Source: an uncultured Xanthobacteraceae bacterium (GTDB lineage Bacteria; Pseudomonadota; Alphaproteobacteria; Rhizobiales; Xanthobacteraceae). From it: a DNA stretch of 7,617 nt. Location: contig CATPBC010000510.1 in NCBI GenBank assembly GCA_955652195.1, forward strand, positions 1 to 7,617. Reading direction: 5' to 3'. A model generated the notes under the pieces. The model had not been told where the DNA came from, ran no database searches, and saw only the letters and a list, made by a program, of their open reading frames with translations. Shown in pieces: positions 1 to 7,617 of this stretch (the first letter of the stretch is position 1; each line of letters starts with the position of its first letter). The position numbers were made by a program, and so were the translations under genes.

Positions 1-93
1 ATTCACAGCTATGCTGCCGGCGGCAACGAGAGCGATCGTGCCGATCAGGAGGAGCTGGCGGAGCCGCGGCGTCTTGAGTGGTTGCTGTGACAT
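1..93 (-). CDS. RND efflux periplasmic adaptor (HlyD/membrane-fusion type), N-terminus only
   Basis: Only the first 31 codons lie in the window and the frame runs off the left edge. The peptide begins MSQQPLKTPRLRQ, followed by a hydrophobic run (LLLIGTIALVAAGSIAV, about residues 14-30). This is the usual short basic N-terminus plus membrane anchor or signal segment of a periplasmic adaptor that links an RND permease to an outer-membrane channel. The ATG lies 13 nt after the permease stop codon, so the two genes are almost certainly cotranscribed. A weak purine-rich stretch (TCAGG) precedes the start. No lipobox cysteine is visible in the part present. The assignment rests mainly on position after an RND permease and on the N-terminal anchor; the barrel-sandwich and hairpin domains that would prove it are outside the window. 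An outer-membrane factor or another membrane protein is possible but less likely. Confidence 0.6.
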   Translation of the reverse strand, partial: MSQQPLKTPRLRQLLLIGTIALVAAGSIAVN

Positions 94-106
94 TGTGTGC
101 CTGATC

Positions 107-3100
107 TCACGAAGCGTGGATTGGGCGATCATACGCAGCGTCCGCGCTCTTGCGGTCACGACCATGGACGACGCTGAACATTATGGGCACCAGGAACAGC
201 GTCGCACCGGTGGCGAAGAGCAGGCCGCCAATCACCGCCCGCCCGAGCGGCGCATTTTGGCTTGGCTCGATCGCCATCGGCGTCATGCCGATAATCATTG
301 CGAGTGCCGTCATCAGAACCGGACGAAATCGGGTGCTCCCAGCCTCCAGGGCCGCGGTAAGCGCGTCGGCACCTGCTGCGAGACGTTCGCGCGCGAAGCT
401 GATGACCAGGATGCTGTTGGCAGTAGCGACGCCCGTGCACATTATGGCGCCGGTAAGGGCAGGAACGGAGAGCGTCGTGCCGGTGGCGAAAAGCATCCAG
501 ACGATGCCGGCAAGCGCGGTCGGCAGCGCTATGACGATCAAGAATGGGTCCAGCCAGGACTGAAAGTTGACGACGATCACCAGATAAATCAACACCGCCG
601 CAAAGGCGAGGCCGACAAACAGCTGCTGATACGCGCTCATCATTGTAGATACCTGACCGCGTAGCACGACGGCGGCGCCGTTTGGCACATCGTGCGCCGT
701 GTCCTGGATCACCTTTTGGATGTCGCCGGCAACGCCGCCCAGGTCGCGCCCCTGCGGGGTCGCATAGATGTCGATGACCGGGCGGACGTTGTAATGCGAG
801 ACGACAGCATTGCTCGGTGTCCGTTGGATCGTAGCAAGGCCTCCAAGCAGCTGGGTGCCCGTGCCGACGCTGGAGGTAATCGGTATATTTCTTAGGCCGC
901 TCATCGTGCCGAGGTCGCGCTGCGGCGTTTGGATCGAAACCGCATAGGAGACCCCGGTTTTGGGATTGAGCCAATAGGTCGGAGAGGTCTGCGCGCTGCC
1001 GGCCAGAGTGGTCTGCATAGCGGTCGCCGCATCCTTCTCGCTGAGGCCGACCAGACCAGCCAGCGAACGGTCGACATTGACGTTCAGCGTCGGCTGCTGG
1101 AAGGCCTGCTGGATGCGGCTATCCGCAATCCCGGGGATCCGCTTGATCCGAGCCAATAGCGCGTTGGCATATGTCCTATTTGCCTGCAGATCGGCCCCGA
1201 CGACTTGCAGGTCGATCGGTGCGGGCACCCCGAAATTCAGGATCTGGCTGGCGATATCGGCGGGCAGGAAGGCGAAGGAATTTCCCGGAAACTGACGGGG
1301 CAGCTGTTCGCGCATCGCCTTTACGTAGTCTTGCGTCGGCGCGTGGTCCGGCTTGAGGCTGATCAAGATGTCGGCGTCCTGGACGCCGATCGTGCCCGAA
1401 TTGTTGTAGGCCATATTGATGCCGCTGACGCTGAGGCCGATGTTGTCGACAATGCCGTCCAGCTCATCGGGCGGGATGATCTTGCGGATTGCTTCGCCGA
1501 TTCGGCCGGCAAGCTTGGTTGTCTCTTCGATCCGTGTGCCGGTCTGCGCCCGCACATGCATCTTGATCTGTCCGCCGTCGACGCTCGGAAAGAAGTCCCG
1601 GCCTAAATAAGGCACAAGCGCGAAGGACAGCAGGGTAAAGCCGATGAACCCGGCGATCAGCTTGGCGCGGTTGTACAGACCGAGGTTGAGCAGACCACCA
1701 TAGAGACTGCGCACGACCTCGAAGTAGCGTTCAAACGCCCCCTGGAATCGCACGAGTGGATTGCGGCTGTGCTTATCGGGGGCAGAAACTGAATCGCCGT
1801 CGGCGCCGTGATGACCCACATTCGCCTGAACCATCTGTTTTCGCAGTAAGTAGTTTGCCAAAGTGGGGACAAGGGTGCGCGACAGGATGTAGGACGCGAT
1901 CAGCGCAAAAACCACCGCTTCGGCAAGCGGGCGGAACAAATAGCCGGCGACGCCACCCAGCCCGAACATCGGCACGAACGCAATGCAAATGCACGTCAAC
2001 GACACGGTCGCCGGGATAACGATCTGCTGAGCACCATCCAGAATTGCCGGCTCGATCTCCTTGCCGCGCTCGAGATGCCAATTGATATTCTCGATCGTCA
2101 CCGTCGCGTCGTCGACCAGGATGCCTACGGCGAGTGCCAACCCACCCAGCGTCATGACGTTGATCGTCTCGCCGAGCAGCGAGAGCGTCGTCACCGAAGC
2201 GAGGATGGCGAGCGGGATTGAAACAATGATAATCAGCGTCGAACGCCAGCTGCCGAGAAACAGCAAAATCATCAACCCGGTCAATGCGGCTGCGATTGCG
2301 CCTTCACGGATCACACTGGAAACGGCACTGATGACAAACACCGACTGATCACCGACAGCCGTCAGGTTCAGGCCGGCCGGCAATGTCTTGGCGACGCTCG
2401 GGAGCAGTTGCTTGATGCCGGAAATGATCGCCAGCGTCGAGGTCGCGCCAGCTTTCACCACCGCCAACAGCACGGCGCTTTTGTCGTCGACGTGGACGAC
2501 GTTGGTCTGCGGCGGACTGCCGTCATGCACATAGGCCACGTCGCGCATATAGATGACGGCGCCGTTGACGGTCTTGATCGGAAGATCGTTGAAACCAGCG
2601 ATATCGGTGGGTGAATTGTTCAGATTCACCGTGTATTCGAACGTGCCGATCTTCTGGGTCCCAACCGGGGTGATCAGATTTTGAATCGACAGGGCGTTGA
2701 CGACGTCGTTTGCTGAGATGCCGTAAGTGTGGAGCGCCTGTTGATTGAGGTCGGCCTGCACCTGTCGCACCTTGCCGCCATAGGGTAGAGGAATTGCGGC
2801 ACCGGCGACCGAAGCCAATTGTGGGCGGATGAAGCTGGTTGCCTGGTCAAATAACGTTGTCTCGGACAGCGTGTTGCTCGACAGGACAAGCTGCAGGATC
2901 GGCACGCTGGACGCATCAAAGCTCAAGATCAGCGGCGGCGTGATGCCCGCCGGCATCTGCTTTAGTACTGTTTGCGACATCGCGGAGACCTCCGCCAACG
3001 CCGCGTTGATGTTCACTGTCGGCTGGAAGAAGATCTTGATGATCCCGTAATTGGGGATCGACTGCGATTCGATGTGCTCGATGTCGTTCACGCTGGTGGT

Positions 3101-3316
3101 AAGTGAGCGCTCGTAGAACGTGACGACGCGGCCCGCCATGTCGTCGGGCGGCAAGCCGGTATAGCTGAAGACAACGCTGATCACCGGAATGTTGATGTTC
3201 GGGAAGATGTCGGTCGGCGTGCGTAAGGCGGCCGCAACACCGAAGATCATGATCAGCAGCGCCATGACGATGAAGGTGTACGGGCGGCGAAGCGCGAGCT
3301 TGACGATGCCGACCAT
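107..3316 (-). CDS. RND family efflux transporter permease (AcrB/CzcA-like inner-membrane pump)
   Basis: This is a 1069-residue inner-membrane pump, the normal length for RND permeases (about 1020-1070), which export substrates by proton antiport with an adaptor and an outer-membrane channel. TM1 is at about 12-30, followed by the porter-domain entry TDIFPNINIPVISV (35-48). TM2-TM6 lie at about 337-488 and TM7 at about 552-572. A second porter half follows (FFPSVDGGQI, 575-584), then TM8-TM12 at about 897-1050. TM4 contains LAVGILVDDATVTIEN (394-410), with the paired aspartates D402 and D403 of the proton relay. In TM10 the segment GVATANSILV (962-971) has Ala966 where AcrB has its relay lysine (K940). 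The start follows a strong GGGAGG Shine-Dalgarno site 5 nt upstream. The permease precedes its adaptor gene, the reverse of acrAB. The substrate cannot be read from sequence: it could be organic compounds or metal ions, and the two-aspartate TM4 motif fits the drug-type (HAE) group better than classical CzcA. Confidence 0.95.
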   Translation of the reverse strand: MVGIVKLALRRPYTFIVMALLIMIFGVAAALRTPTDIFPNINIPVISVVFSYTGLPPDDMAGRVVTFYERSLTTSVNDIEHIESQSIPNYGIIKIFFQPTVNINAALAEVSAMSQTVLKQMPAGITPPLILSFDASSVPILQLVLSSNTLSETTLFDQATSFIRPQLASVAGAAIPLPYGGKVRQVQADLNQQALHTYGISANDVVNALSIQNLITPVGTQKIGTFEYTVNLNNSPTDIAGFNDLPIKTVNGAVIYMRDVAYVHDGSPPQTNVVHVDDKSAVLLAVVKAGATSTLAIISGIKQLLPSVAKTLPAGLNLTAVGDQSVFVISAVSSVIREGAIAAALTGLMILLFLGSWRSTLIIIVSIPLAILASVTTLSLLGETINVMTLGGLALAVGILVDDATVTIENINWHLERGKEIEPAILDGAQQIVIPATVSLTCICIAFVPMFGLGGVAGYLFRPLAEAVVFALIASYILSRTLVPTLANYLLRKQMVQANVGHHGADGDSVSAPDKHSRNPLVRFQGAFERYFEVVRSLYGGLLNLGLYNRAKLIAGFIGFTLLSFALVPYLGRDFFPSVDGGQIKMHVRAQTGTRIEETTKLAGRIGEAIRKIIPPDELDGIVDNIGLSVSGINMAYNNSGTIGVQDADILISLKPDHAPTQDYVKAMREQLPRQFPGNSFAFLPADIASQILNFGVPAPIDLQVVGADLQANRTYANALLARIKRIPGIADSRIQQAFQQPTLNVNVDRSLAGLVGLSEKDAATAMQTTLAGSAQTSPTYWLNPKTGVSYAVSIQTPQRDLGTMSGLRNIPITSSVGTGTQLLGGLATIQRTPSNAVVSHYNVRPVIDIYATPQGRDLGGVAGDIQKVIQDTAHDVPNGAAVVLRGQVSTMMSAYQQLFVGLAFAAVLIYLVIVVNFQSWLDPFLIVIALPTALAGIVWMLFATGTTLSVPALTGAIMCTGVATANSILVISFARERLAAGADALTAALEAGSTRFRPVLMTALAMIIGMTPMAIEPSQNAPLGRAVIGGLLFATGATLFLVPIMFSVVHGRDRKSADAAYDRPIHAS

Positions 3317-3321
3317 AATTG

Positions 3322-3327
3322 CCTCCC
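3322..3327 (-). promoter_or_regulatory. Shine-Dalgarno site of the RND permease gene
   Basis: On the minus strand GGGAGG lies 5 nt before the ATG at 3316. It is the strongest ribosome-binding site in the window and fixes the permease start. Confidence 0.8.
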
Positions 3328-3399
3328 GTCGAGTTCACCGTTTGGCGAGCCATTGCATCCGAGGCGACGAAAACTCGACTCGTGCTCACCGCCGCCACC

Positions 3400-3480
3400 A
3401 GCCTCGTCGAAGACTTCGTAGTTTAGGGTCTCTTCTTCGGTCCGGTCGAGGTCTATATGGGTGTCGTTTTCATTAGAAAT
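3400..3480 (-). pseudogene. Remnant of a small acidic protein gene (no valid start, loses coding character mid-frame)
   Basis: Between the SDR stop and the RND start, the minus strand encodes a protein-like peptide of 27 residues beginning ISNENDTH and continuing IDLDRTEEETLNYEVFDEA. It then degenerates into GGGGEHESSFRR and low-complexity sequence, stopping at 3253 inside the permease gene. The first codon is ATT where ATG would give a natural MSNENDT start, and no Shine-Dalgarno site precedes it. Shifting frame at about 3401 gives LVAAVSTSRVF, which may be the former continuation. From memory, small Bradyrhizobium-type proteins with a core resembling LDRTEEE..YEVSDEALE are common, but I cannot confirm homology here. 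The stretch is visibly more A+T-rich than its neighbours and lies in the same frame as the upstream SDR gene, after its TAG stop. It could instead be chance coding-like sequence or a very short regulatory leader. Confidence 0.45.
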
Positions 3481-3498
3481 CCGACGATCAATCGACAG

Positions 3499-4388
3499 CT
3501 AGGCAGAGCGCACACCTTCCGCAAGCAACGCCCTTAGCCCCTCGCGATAAGTCGGATAGCGCAGCGTGACGCCGAGCTCGCGCTTGAGCTTGTCATTGCG
3601 CACGCGCCGGCATTCCTGCCAGAAACTCAAAGCCATCGGCGACATCGATGGCGCCGCTTCGTCAAACGCAATCTCCGGCGGCGGCTCGCGGCGCAAGAGC
3701 TTGGCTGCAAACACGACCGGATCGGCCGGCGGCGCGGGTTCATCGTCGGCGATGTTGAACACGCCGTTGGCGGCGCGCGCAAAAGCGGCGTCGATCGCCC
3801 GGGCAATATCGGCGACGTGAATGCGGTTGAAAATCTGGCCAGGCTTGATAATGCGGCGCGCTTTGCCGCGGGCGAGCGCAACGAGCGCATTCTGTCCCGG
3901 GCCGTAAATGCCGGCGAGACGAAGCGTGGCGATGGGAACGGCTTCACGCGCACCAAATTGCTGCCATGCCTGCTCGGCGGCCAAGCGCCGGCGGCTCCGC
4001 TCCGAAATCGGCGCGACCGGCGTTTGCTCGTCGACCCAGGCGCCATTGTGGTCGCCGTAAACGCCGACCGTCGAGAGATAGACAACCGAACGCAGACGCC
4101 GGCCGGCGGCGAGTGCCTCGCCAAATGCCGCGAGCACCGGTTCGCCACTCTCCTCAGGCGGAATCGACACCAGTGCATGATCCGCTTGTGCAAGCTCGGC
4201 ATTGAGCGCGGGCGCGGCATTCACACCGTCAAACACCAGCGTCTGGACTGCTCCGGCCTGATAAGCGTTTAGAATCGCCGCGCGCTCGGCACGGCGTACG
4301 GTGCCGACGATGCGCTCGAATTTGCCGGCGAATTCCGCAATGAAATGTTCGGCGCAATAGCCGAAGCCGAAGCAGATGAGCGTGGCCA

Positions 4389-4389
<1 letters not shown>
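3499..4389 (-). CDS. NAD(P)-binding SDR-family protein (atypical, YeeZ-like epimerase/dehydratase fold)
   Basis: The 296-residue product starts MATLICFGFGYCAEHF, a Rossmann beta strand with a glycine-rich nucleotide loop (GFG, residues 8-10). Other extended-SDR landmarks follow: YLSTVGVYGD (104-113), LRLAGIYGPGQN (157-167), FNRIHVADIARAI (187-199), NGVFNIADDEP (208-218) and a C-terminal RNDKLKRELG helix (264-273). The YxxxK catalytic pair is absent: the aligned stretch reads ERSRRRLAAEQ (130-140), with Arg at both positions. The protein is therefore an atypical SDR that may bind the nucleotide without classical dehydrogenase chemistry. Its substrate is unknown. I chose the ATG at 4389 because the Rossmann strand begins there and because it overlaps the queG stop by one base (TAATG), typical of translational coupling. 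An in-frame ATG at 4422 would add 11 unsupported residues and has no better ribosome-binding site. Confidence 0.85.
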
Positions 4390-5642
<1,253 letters not shown>

Positions 5643-6257
5643 GGCACATCGCCCAGATAATCGGCGACGGACAGGTGCGCCGCCGCGCTCAAATCGGCAT
5701 AGGTCAGGCTGTCGCCGGCGAGCCAGTCACGTGTGCGAACCAGCCAGCCGATATAGGCTAGATGGTACTTGATGTTGCTTTTTGCAGCACGCAACGTTTC
5801 GGTATCCGGCGGTCCGCCGCCACTACCGGCTGGTATGTAGCGCTTGTAGACCCGCTCCATAACCAAAGGACCGCTCGCCTCCTCGAAAAACTTATCGTTG
5901 AACCAGCCCATCAGGCGCCGCACCTCAATGCGCGCGCCGCGCTCGGTCGATATCAGGCGGCGCTCCGCCGCATCGGCGCCCCGCGTCTCGTCGATGTATT
6001 CGGCAATCACGCCCGCTCCGGGCATTGCCGGAACGCCTTCCTCGACCATGACGGGGGTGGTTCCCGCCGGGTTGAGCATTAAGAAGTCCGAACGGCGCTC
6101 CCAGACCCGTTCTTCGATCAGGCGAACGGGCAAGCCATATTCCTCGAGCACGAGGCGTACGAAACGGGAATGCGGACAAATCGGATGATGGAACAGCGTC
6201 AGCATTGCGCAGCGAACCTTGCTCGAGACCGGAGATCATGCTCATGAAAAACCTAGC

Positions 6258-6286
6258 GGCCGGTTTTGATTTGGTCAAAATCGGCC
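6258..6286. repeat. 12-bp inverted repeat in the divergent GST/uppP intergenic region
   Basis: The left arm GGCCGGTTTTGA (6258-6269) and right arm TCAAAATCGGCC (6275-6286) are complementary over 12 positions, with one G-T wobble and a 5-nt spacer TTTGG. The element lies about 52 nt upstream of the GST start and 57 nt upstream of the uppP start. Genes diverge from it, so it is not expected to be a terminator of either neighbour. It could be an operator for a dimeric regulator, a hairpin in one of the leader RNAs, or a dispersed palindromic repeat. The sequence alone does not decide. Confidence 0.6.
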
Positions 6287-6296
6287 TCTAAGGCTG

Positions 6297-6313
6297 GTGC
6301 AAAGATTCTGCAC
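6297..6313. repeat. Short inverted repeat GTGCA-N7-TGCAC upstream of uppP
   Basis: Arms GTGCA (6297-6301) and TGCAC (6309-6313) flank AAGATTC. The arms are perfect but only 5 bp. The spacing and location 31 nt before the uppP start would suit a small operator or leader hairpin, though arms this short may be chance. Confidence 0.3.
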
Positions 6314-6334
6314 AATCGCTAATCCTTTTCGCGC

Positions 6335-6338
6335 GGAG
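6335..6338 (+). promoter_or_regulatory. Shine-Dalgarno site of uppP
   Basis: GGAG lies 5 nt upstream of the ATG at 6344 and supports that start, which also coincides with the first residues of the UppP family. Confidence 0.7.
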
Positions 6339-6343
6339 CTTAC

Positions 6344-7150
6344 ATGACATTGGACGTAATCAGGGCGGTCTTCCTCGGCATCGTCGAGGGCCTGACCGAA
6401 TTCATTCCAGTATCGTCGACCGGCCATCTTCTGCTGGTCGGCCATTTCTTCGGTTTTGACGACGAATCTTTCGGCAAGAGCTTTGACGTGCTGATCCAGC
6501 TCGGCGCGATTTTGGCACTGTTGTCGATCTACTTCACCCGGTTGTGGCGGTTGTTTCTTGGCATGTTCAACAACCGCGAAGATCAACGCTTCGTCATCGG
6601 GGTATTGGTCGCATTTTTCCCGGCGATGGTGATCGGGGCGCTGGCCTACAGTACGATCAAAGGCGTGCTGTTCAATGTCTGGATCGTTTGCAGCATGCTC
6701 ATTCTCGGTGGCTTGGTGCTGTTGTGGATCGATCGGCTCAAGCTCAAGCCGCGTTATCACGACGCCACGAAATTTACCCTGCCCATGTATTTGGGCATTG
6801 GCGTGATGCAGTGCCTCTCCATGGTGCCAGGTGTATCTCGCTCGGGCGCCACAATCGTCGGCGCGATGTTGCTTGGCGCCGACCGGCGGGCTGCCACCGA
6901 ATTCTCGTTTTGGCTCGCGATGCCGACCATGGTCGGTGCATTCGCCTTCGAGGCCTATAAAAGCCGGGCCGAATTCGCCGCCGGCAACACGCTGCTCATC
7001 GCGGTCGGCTTCGCGGTGTCATTCGTGTGCGGCTGGTTCGTAGTCAAGACGCTGCTCGGTTATGTCGCCCGCCACGGCTTTGCACTGTTTGCCTGGTGGC
7101 GCATCGCGGTCGGCGCCTTGGGGCTCGTGGCGCTGTTCATGGGGCTGTGA
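6344..7150 (+). CDS. uppP: Undecaprenyl-diphosphate phosphatase UppP (BacA)
   Basis: UppP is an integral membrane phosphatase that converts undecaprenyl diphosphate to the monophosphate. It recycles the lipid carrier for peptidoglycan and other envelope polymers, and its overexpression gives bacitracin resistance. The 268-residue product matches the family length (273 in E. coli). The signature [20 protein letters not shown] (12-31) holds E15, E19, S25 and H28, which align with E. coli E17, E21, S27 and H30. The second signature [20 protein letters not shown] (161-180) contains PGVSRSGAT with R166, matching E. coli R174. Several hydrophobic segments cover most of the rest (about 48-68, 83-102, 107-128, 186-204, 215-237, 246-267). 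All catalytic residues are present. It is transcribed away from the GST-queG-SDR cluster and lies 73 nt before the dodecin gene, so cotranscription with the latter is plausible. Confidence 0.97.
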   Translation: MTLDVIRAVFLGIVEGLTEFIPVSSTGHLLLVGHFFGFDDESFGKSFDVLIQLGAILALLSIYFTRLWRLFLGMFNNREDQRFVIGVLVAFFPAMVIGALAYSTIKGVLFNVWIVCSMLILGGLVLLWIDRLKLKPRYHDATKFTLPMYLGIGVMQCLSMVPGVSRSGATIVGAMLLGADRRAATEFSFWLAMPTMVGAFAFEAYKSRAEFAAGNTLLIAVGFAVSFVCGWFVVKTLLGYVARHGFALFAWWRIAVGALGLVALFMGL

Positions 7151-7162
7151 CGCCGATCCCTG

Positions 7163-7210
7163 CGCGGCTAAAATGTCCTGCCTCCCGGGGCGGGGGATTG
7201 AACAGCCGCG
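7163..7210 (+). repeat. Paired inverted repeats in the uppP-dodecin spacer (possible leader RNA structure)
   Basis: CGCGGCT (7163-7169) and AGCCGCG (7204-7210) are perfectly complementary. Inside them CTCCC (7182-7186) can pair with GGGGG (7192-7196) around a GGGGC loop, with one wobble. The outer stem ends just before the dodecin Shine-Dalgarno site. No U-run follows, so it is not a classic terminator. It might modulate dodecin translation or protect the transcript 3' end of uppP; in G+C-rich DNA chance is also possible. Confidence 0.35.
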
Positions 7211-7211
7211 A

Positions 7212-7216
7212 AAGGA
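7212..7216 (+). promoter_or_regulatory. Shine-Dalgarno site of the dodecin gene
   Basis: AAGGA lies 7 nt before the ATG at 7224. It selects this start over any upstream in-frame start in the longer open frame, where no homology is seen. Confidence 0.7.
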
Positions 7217-7223
7217 TCAATCC

Positions 7224-7445
7224 ATGGCCAAGAAGCAATCGGAAAGCGTCTATCGCATTGTCGACGTGGTCGGCGTCAGCGAAAAATCCTGGGAGGATGC
7301 CGGCCGGCGCGCGGTTGAGACCGCCGCGGGTTCGCTGCGCGATCTCCGCGTGGCCGAAGTTACGCAGATGGATATGAAAGTCGAGGACGGCAAAGTCACC
7401 GCCTTTCGCACGCGGGTCGCGCTGTCGTTCAAATACGAGCCTTGA
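7224..7445 (+). CDS. Dodecin-family small protein (lacks the flavin-stacking tryptophan)
   Basis: This is a 73-residue protein, the usual dodecin size (about 65-75). Dodecins fold as a helix packed on a three-stranded sheet and assemble into hollow dodecamers that store or buffer flavins. Family landmarks are VYRIVDVVGVSEKSWEDAGR (9-28, first strand and start of the helix), AVETAAGSLRDLRVAEV (30-46) and EDGKVTAFRTRVALSFKYEP (54-73, last two strands). The canonical LRxLxWFEV segment reads LRDLRVAEV (38-46), so the tryptophan that stacks on the flavin is replaced by Val43. I recall a dodecin-like subgroup with this RVAEV version, whose ligand is unclear. The protein is probably cytosolic, since no signal or membrane segment is visible. 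It follows uppP on the same strand and faces the convergent NDUFA9-like gene. Family assignment is firm; flavin binding is not. Confidence 0.88.
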   Translation: MAKKQSESVYRIVDVVGVSEKSWEDAGRRAVETAAGSLRDLRVAEVTQMDMKVEDGKVTAFRTRVALSFKYEP

Positions 7446-7503
7446 TGGCACGCAGGGACGTAACCGCGGTCTGAACGCACACTCGGCTGGCGCGCCGGAC
7501 GCG

Positions 7504-7617
7504 CTACGCCGTATGCGCATTGAATTGGCCGGTCTTGCGAAACCGCCAGAGATATGTCGGCACGATTGCGTCGATTGATTCCGGCGTGATGCCGATGCCT
7601 TCCAGCGTGCGGCCGTC
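7504..7617 (-). CDS. C-terminal end of a complex I NDUFA9-like / NAD(P)-binding Rossmann protein (partial)
   Basis: The last 37 codons of a gene enter from the right edge and end at a TAG (7504-7506). The peptide runs DGRTLEGIGITPESIDAIVP and then TYLWRFRKTGQFNAHTA. The pattern, with a glycine-rich GIGITP turn, a hydrophobic VPTYLWRFR stretch and a GQF tail, matches my memory of the C-terminus of alphaproteobacterial NDUFA9-type proteins, which are extended-SDR relatives of the accessory complex I subunit. I also recall such a gene beside uppP in Bradyrhizobium relatives. Nothing catalytic is in the visible part, so the identification depends on tail similarity and context. It is convergent with the dodecin gene, with a 58-nt gap that contains no clear terminator. 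Confidence 0.6.
   Translation of the reverse strand, partial: DGRTLEGIGITPESIDAIVPTYLWRFRKTGQFNAHTA

Noticed and set aside
156..974. Long alternative minus-strand frame inside the RND permease
   Set aside because: It is a +1 shadow of the permease gene, rich in Arg and Pro with no recognisable domain, as expected in G+C-rich DNA.
3452..3479. Possible promoter for the RND operon on the minus strand (TTTCTA, 16-nt spacer, TATAGA)
   Set aside because: Only 3 of 6 and 4 of 6 matches to the sigma-70 consensus, and it lies inside the apparent gene remnant; too weak to call.
6288..6323. Sigma-70 type promoter for uppP using GCTAAT (6318-6323) as the -10 box
   Set aside because: No acceptable -35 box at 16-18 nt spacing; the promoter is probably in this intergenic region but cannot be placed.
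7062..7223. Upstream extension of the dodecin frame into the uppP coding region
   Set aside because: The extension has no homology, whereas the ATG at 7224 has a good ribosome-binding site and gives the normal dodecin length.
7490..7504. Stem GCGCG-CCGGA-CGCGC between convergent dodecin and NDUFA9-like genes as a terminator
   Set aside because: The stem is only 5 bp, there is no T-run on either side, and such G+C-only stems are frequent in this composition.

Overview
The window looks like ordinary chromosome from an alphaproteobacterium of the order Hyphomicrobiales, most likely the Bradyrhizobium/Nitrobacteraceae-Xanthobacteraceae side. The basis is high G+C, the protein style, and a gene set (uppP, dodecin, NDUFA9-like protein, GST, queG, SDR) that I recall seeing together in that group. 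I could not search a database, so the taxonomic call is inference.

Layout from left to right. Positions 1-3316 (minus strand) hold an RND efflux operon: a complete inner-membrane permease (107-3316), followed 13 nt downstream by the first 31 codons of a membrane-anchored periplasmic adaptor cut by the window edge (1-93). Positions 3317-3498 are a 182-nt gap that carries the permease ribosome-binding site and an apparent remnant of a small acidic protein gene (3400-3480). Positions 3499-6205 (minus strand) are a tightly packed three-gene cluster transcribed in the order GST-family protein, epoxyqueuosine reductase QueG, NAD(P)-binding SDR protein. The queG stop and the SDR start share one base (TAATG). 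Positions 6206-6343 are a divergent intergenic region with a strong 12-bp inverted repeat. Positions 6344-7445 (plus strand) carry uppP (undecaprenyl-diphosphate phosphatase, envelope lipid-carrier recycling) and then a small dodecin-family gene. Positions 7504-7617 (minus strand, convergent) are the C-terminal end of what looks like a complex I NDUFA9-type Rossmann protein.

How the genes relate: the RND pair should export a compound across the envelope, probably with an outer-membrane channel encoded beyond the left edge. The GST-queG-SDR cluster is compact and may be translationally coupled, but only queG has a firm function (last step of queuosine synthesis for tRNA). UppP is a housekeeping cell-wall enzyme. 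Dodecins are small flavin-binding oligomers, and this one lacks the usual flavin-stacking tryptophan.

No CRISPR array, transposase, tRNA or rRNA is visible, and I do not see a new multi-gene system. The points most worth a second look are the degraded small-gene remnant between the SDR and RND genes, the abnormal start of queG (an ATG abuts the GST stop but is one base out of frame), and the 12-bp inverted repeat between the divergent GST and uppP genes.
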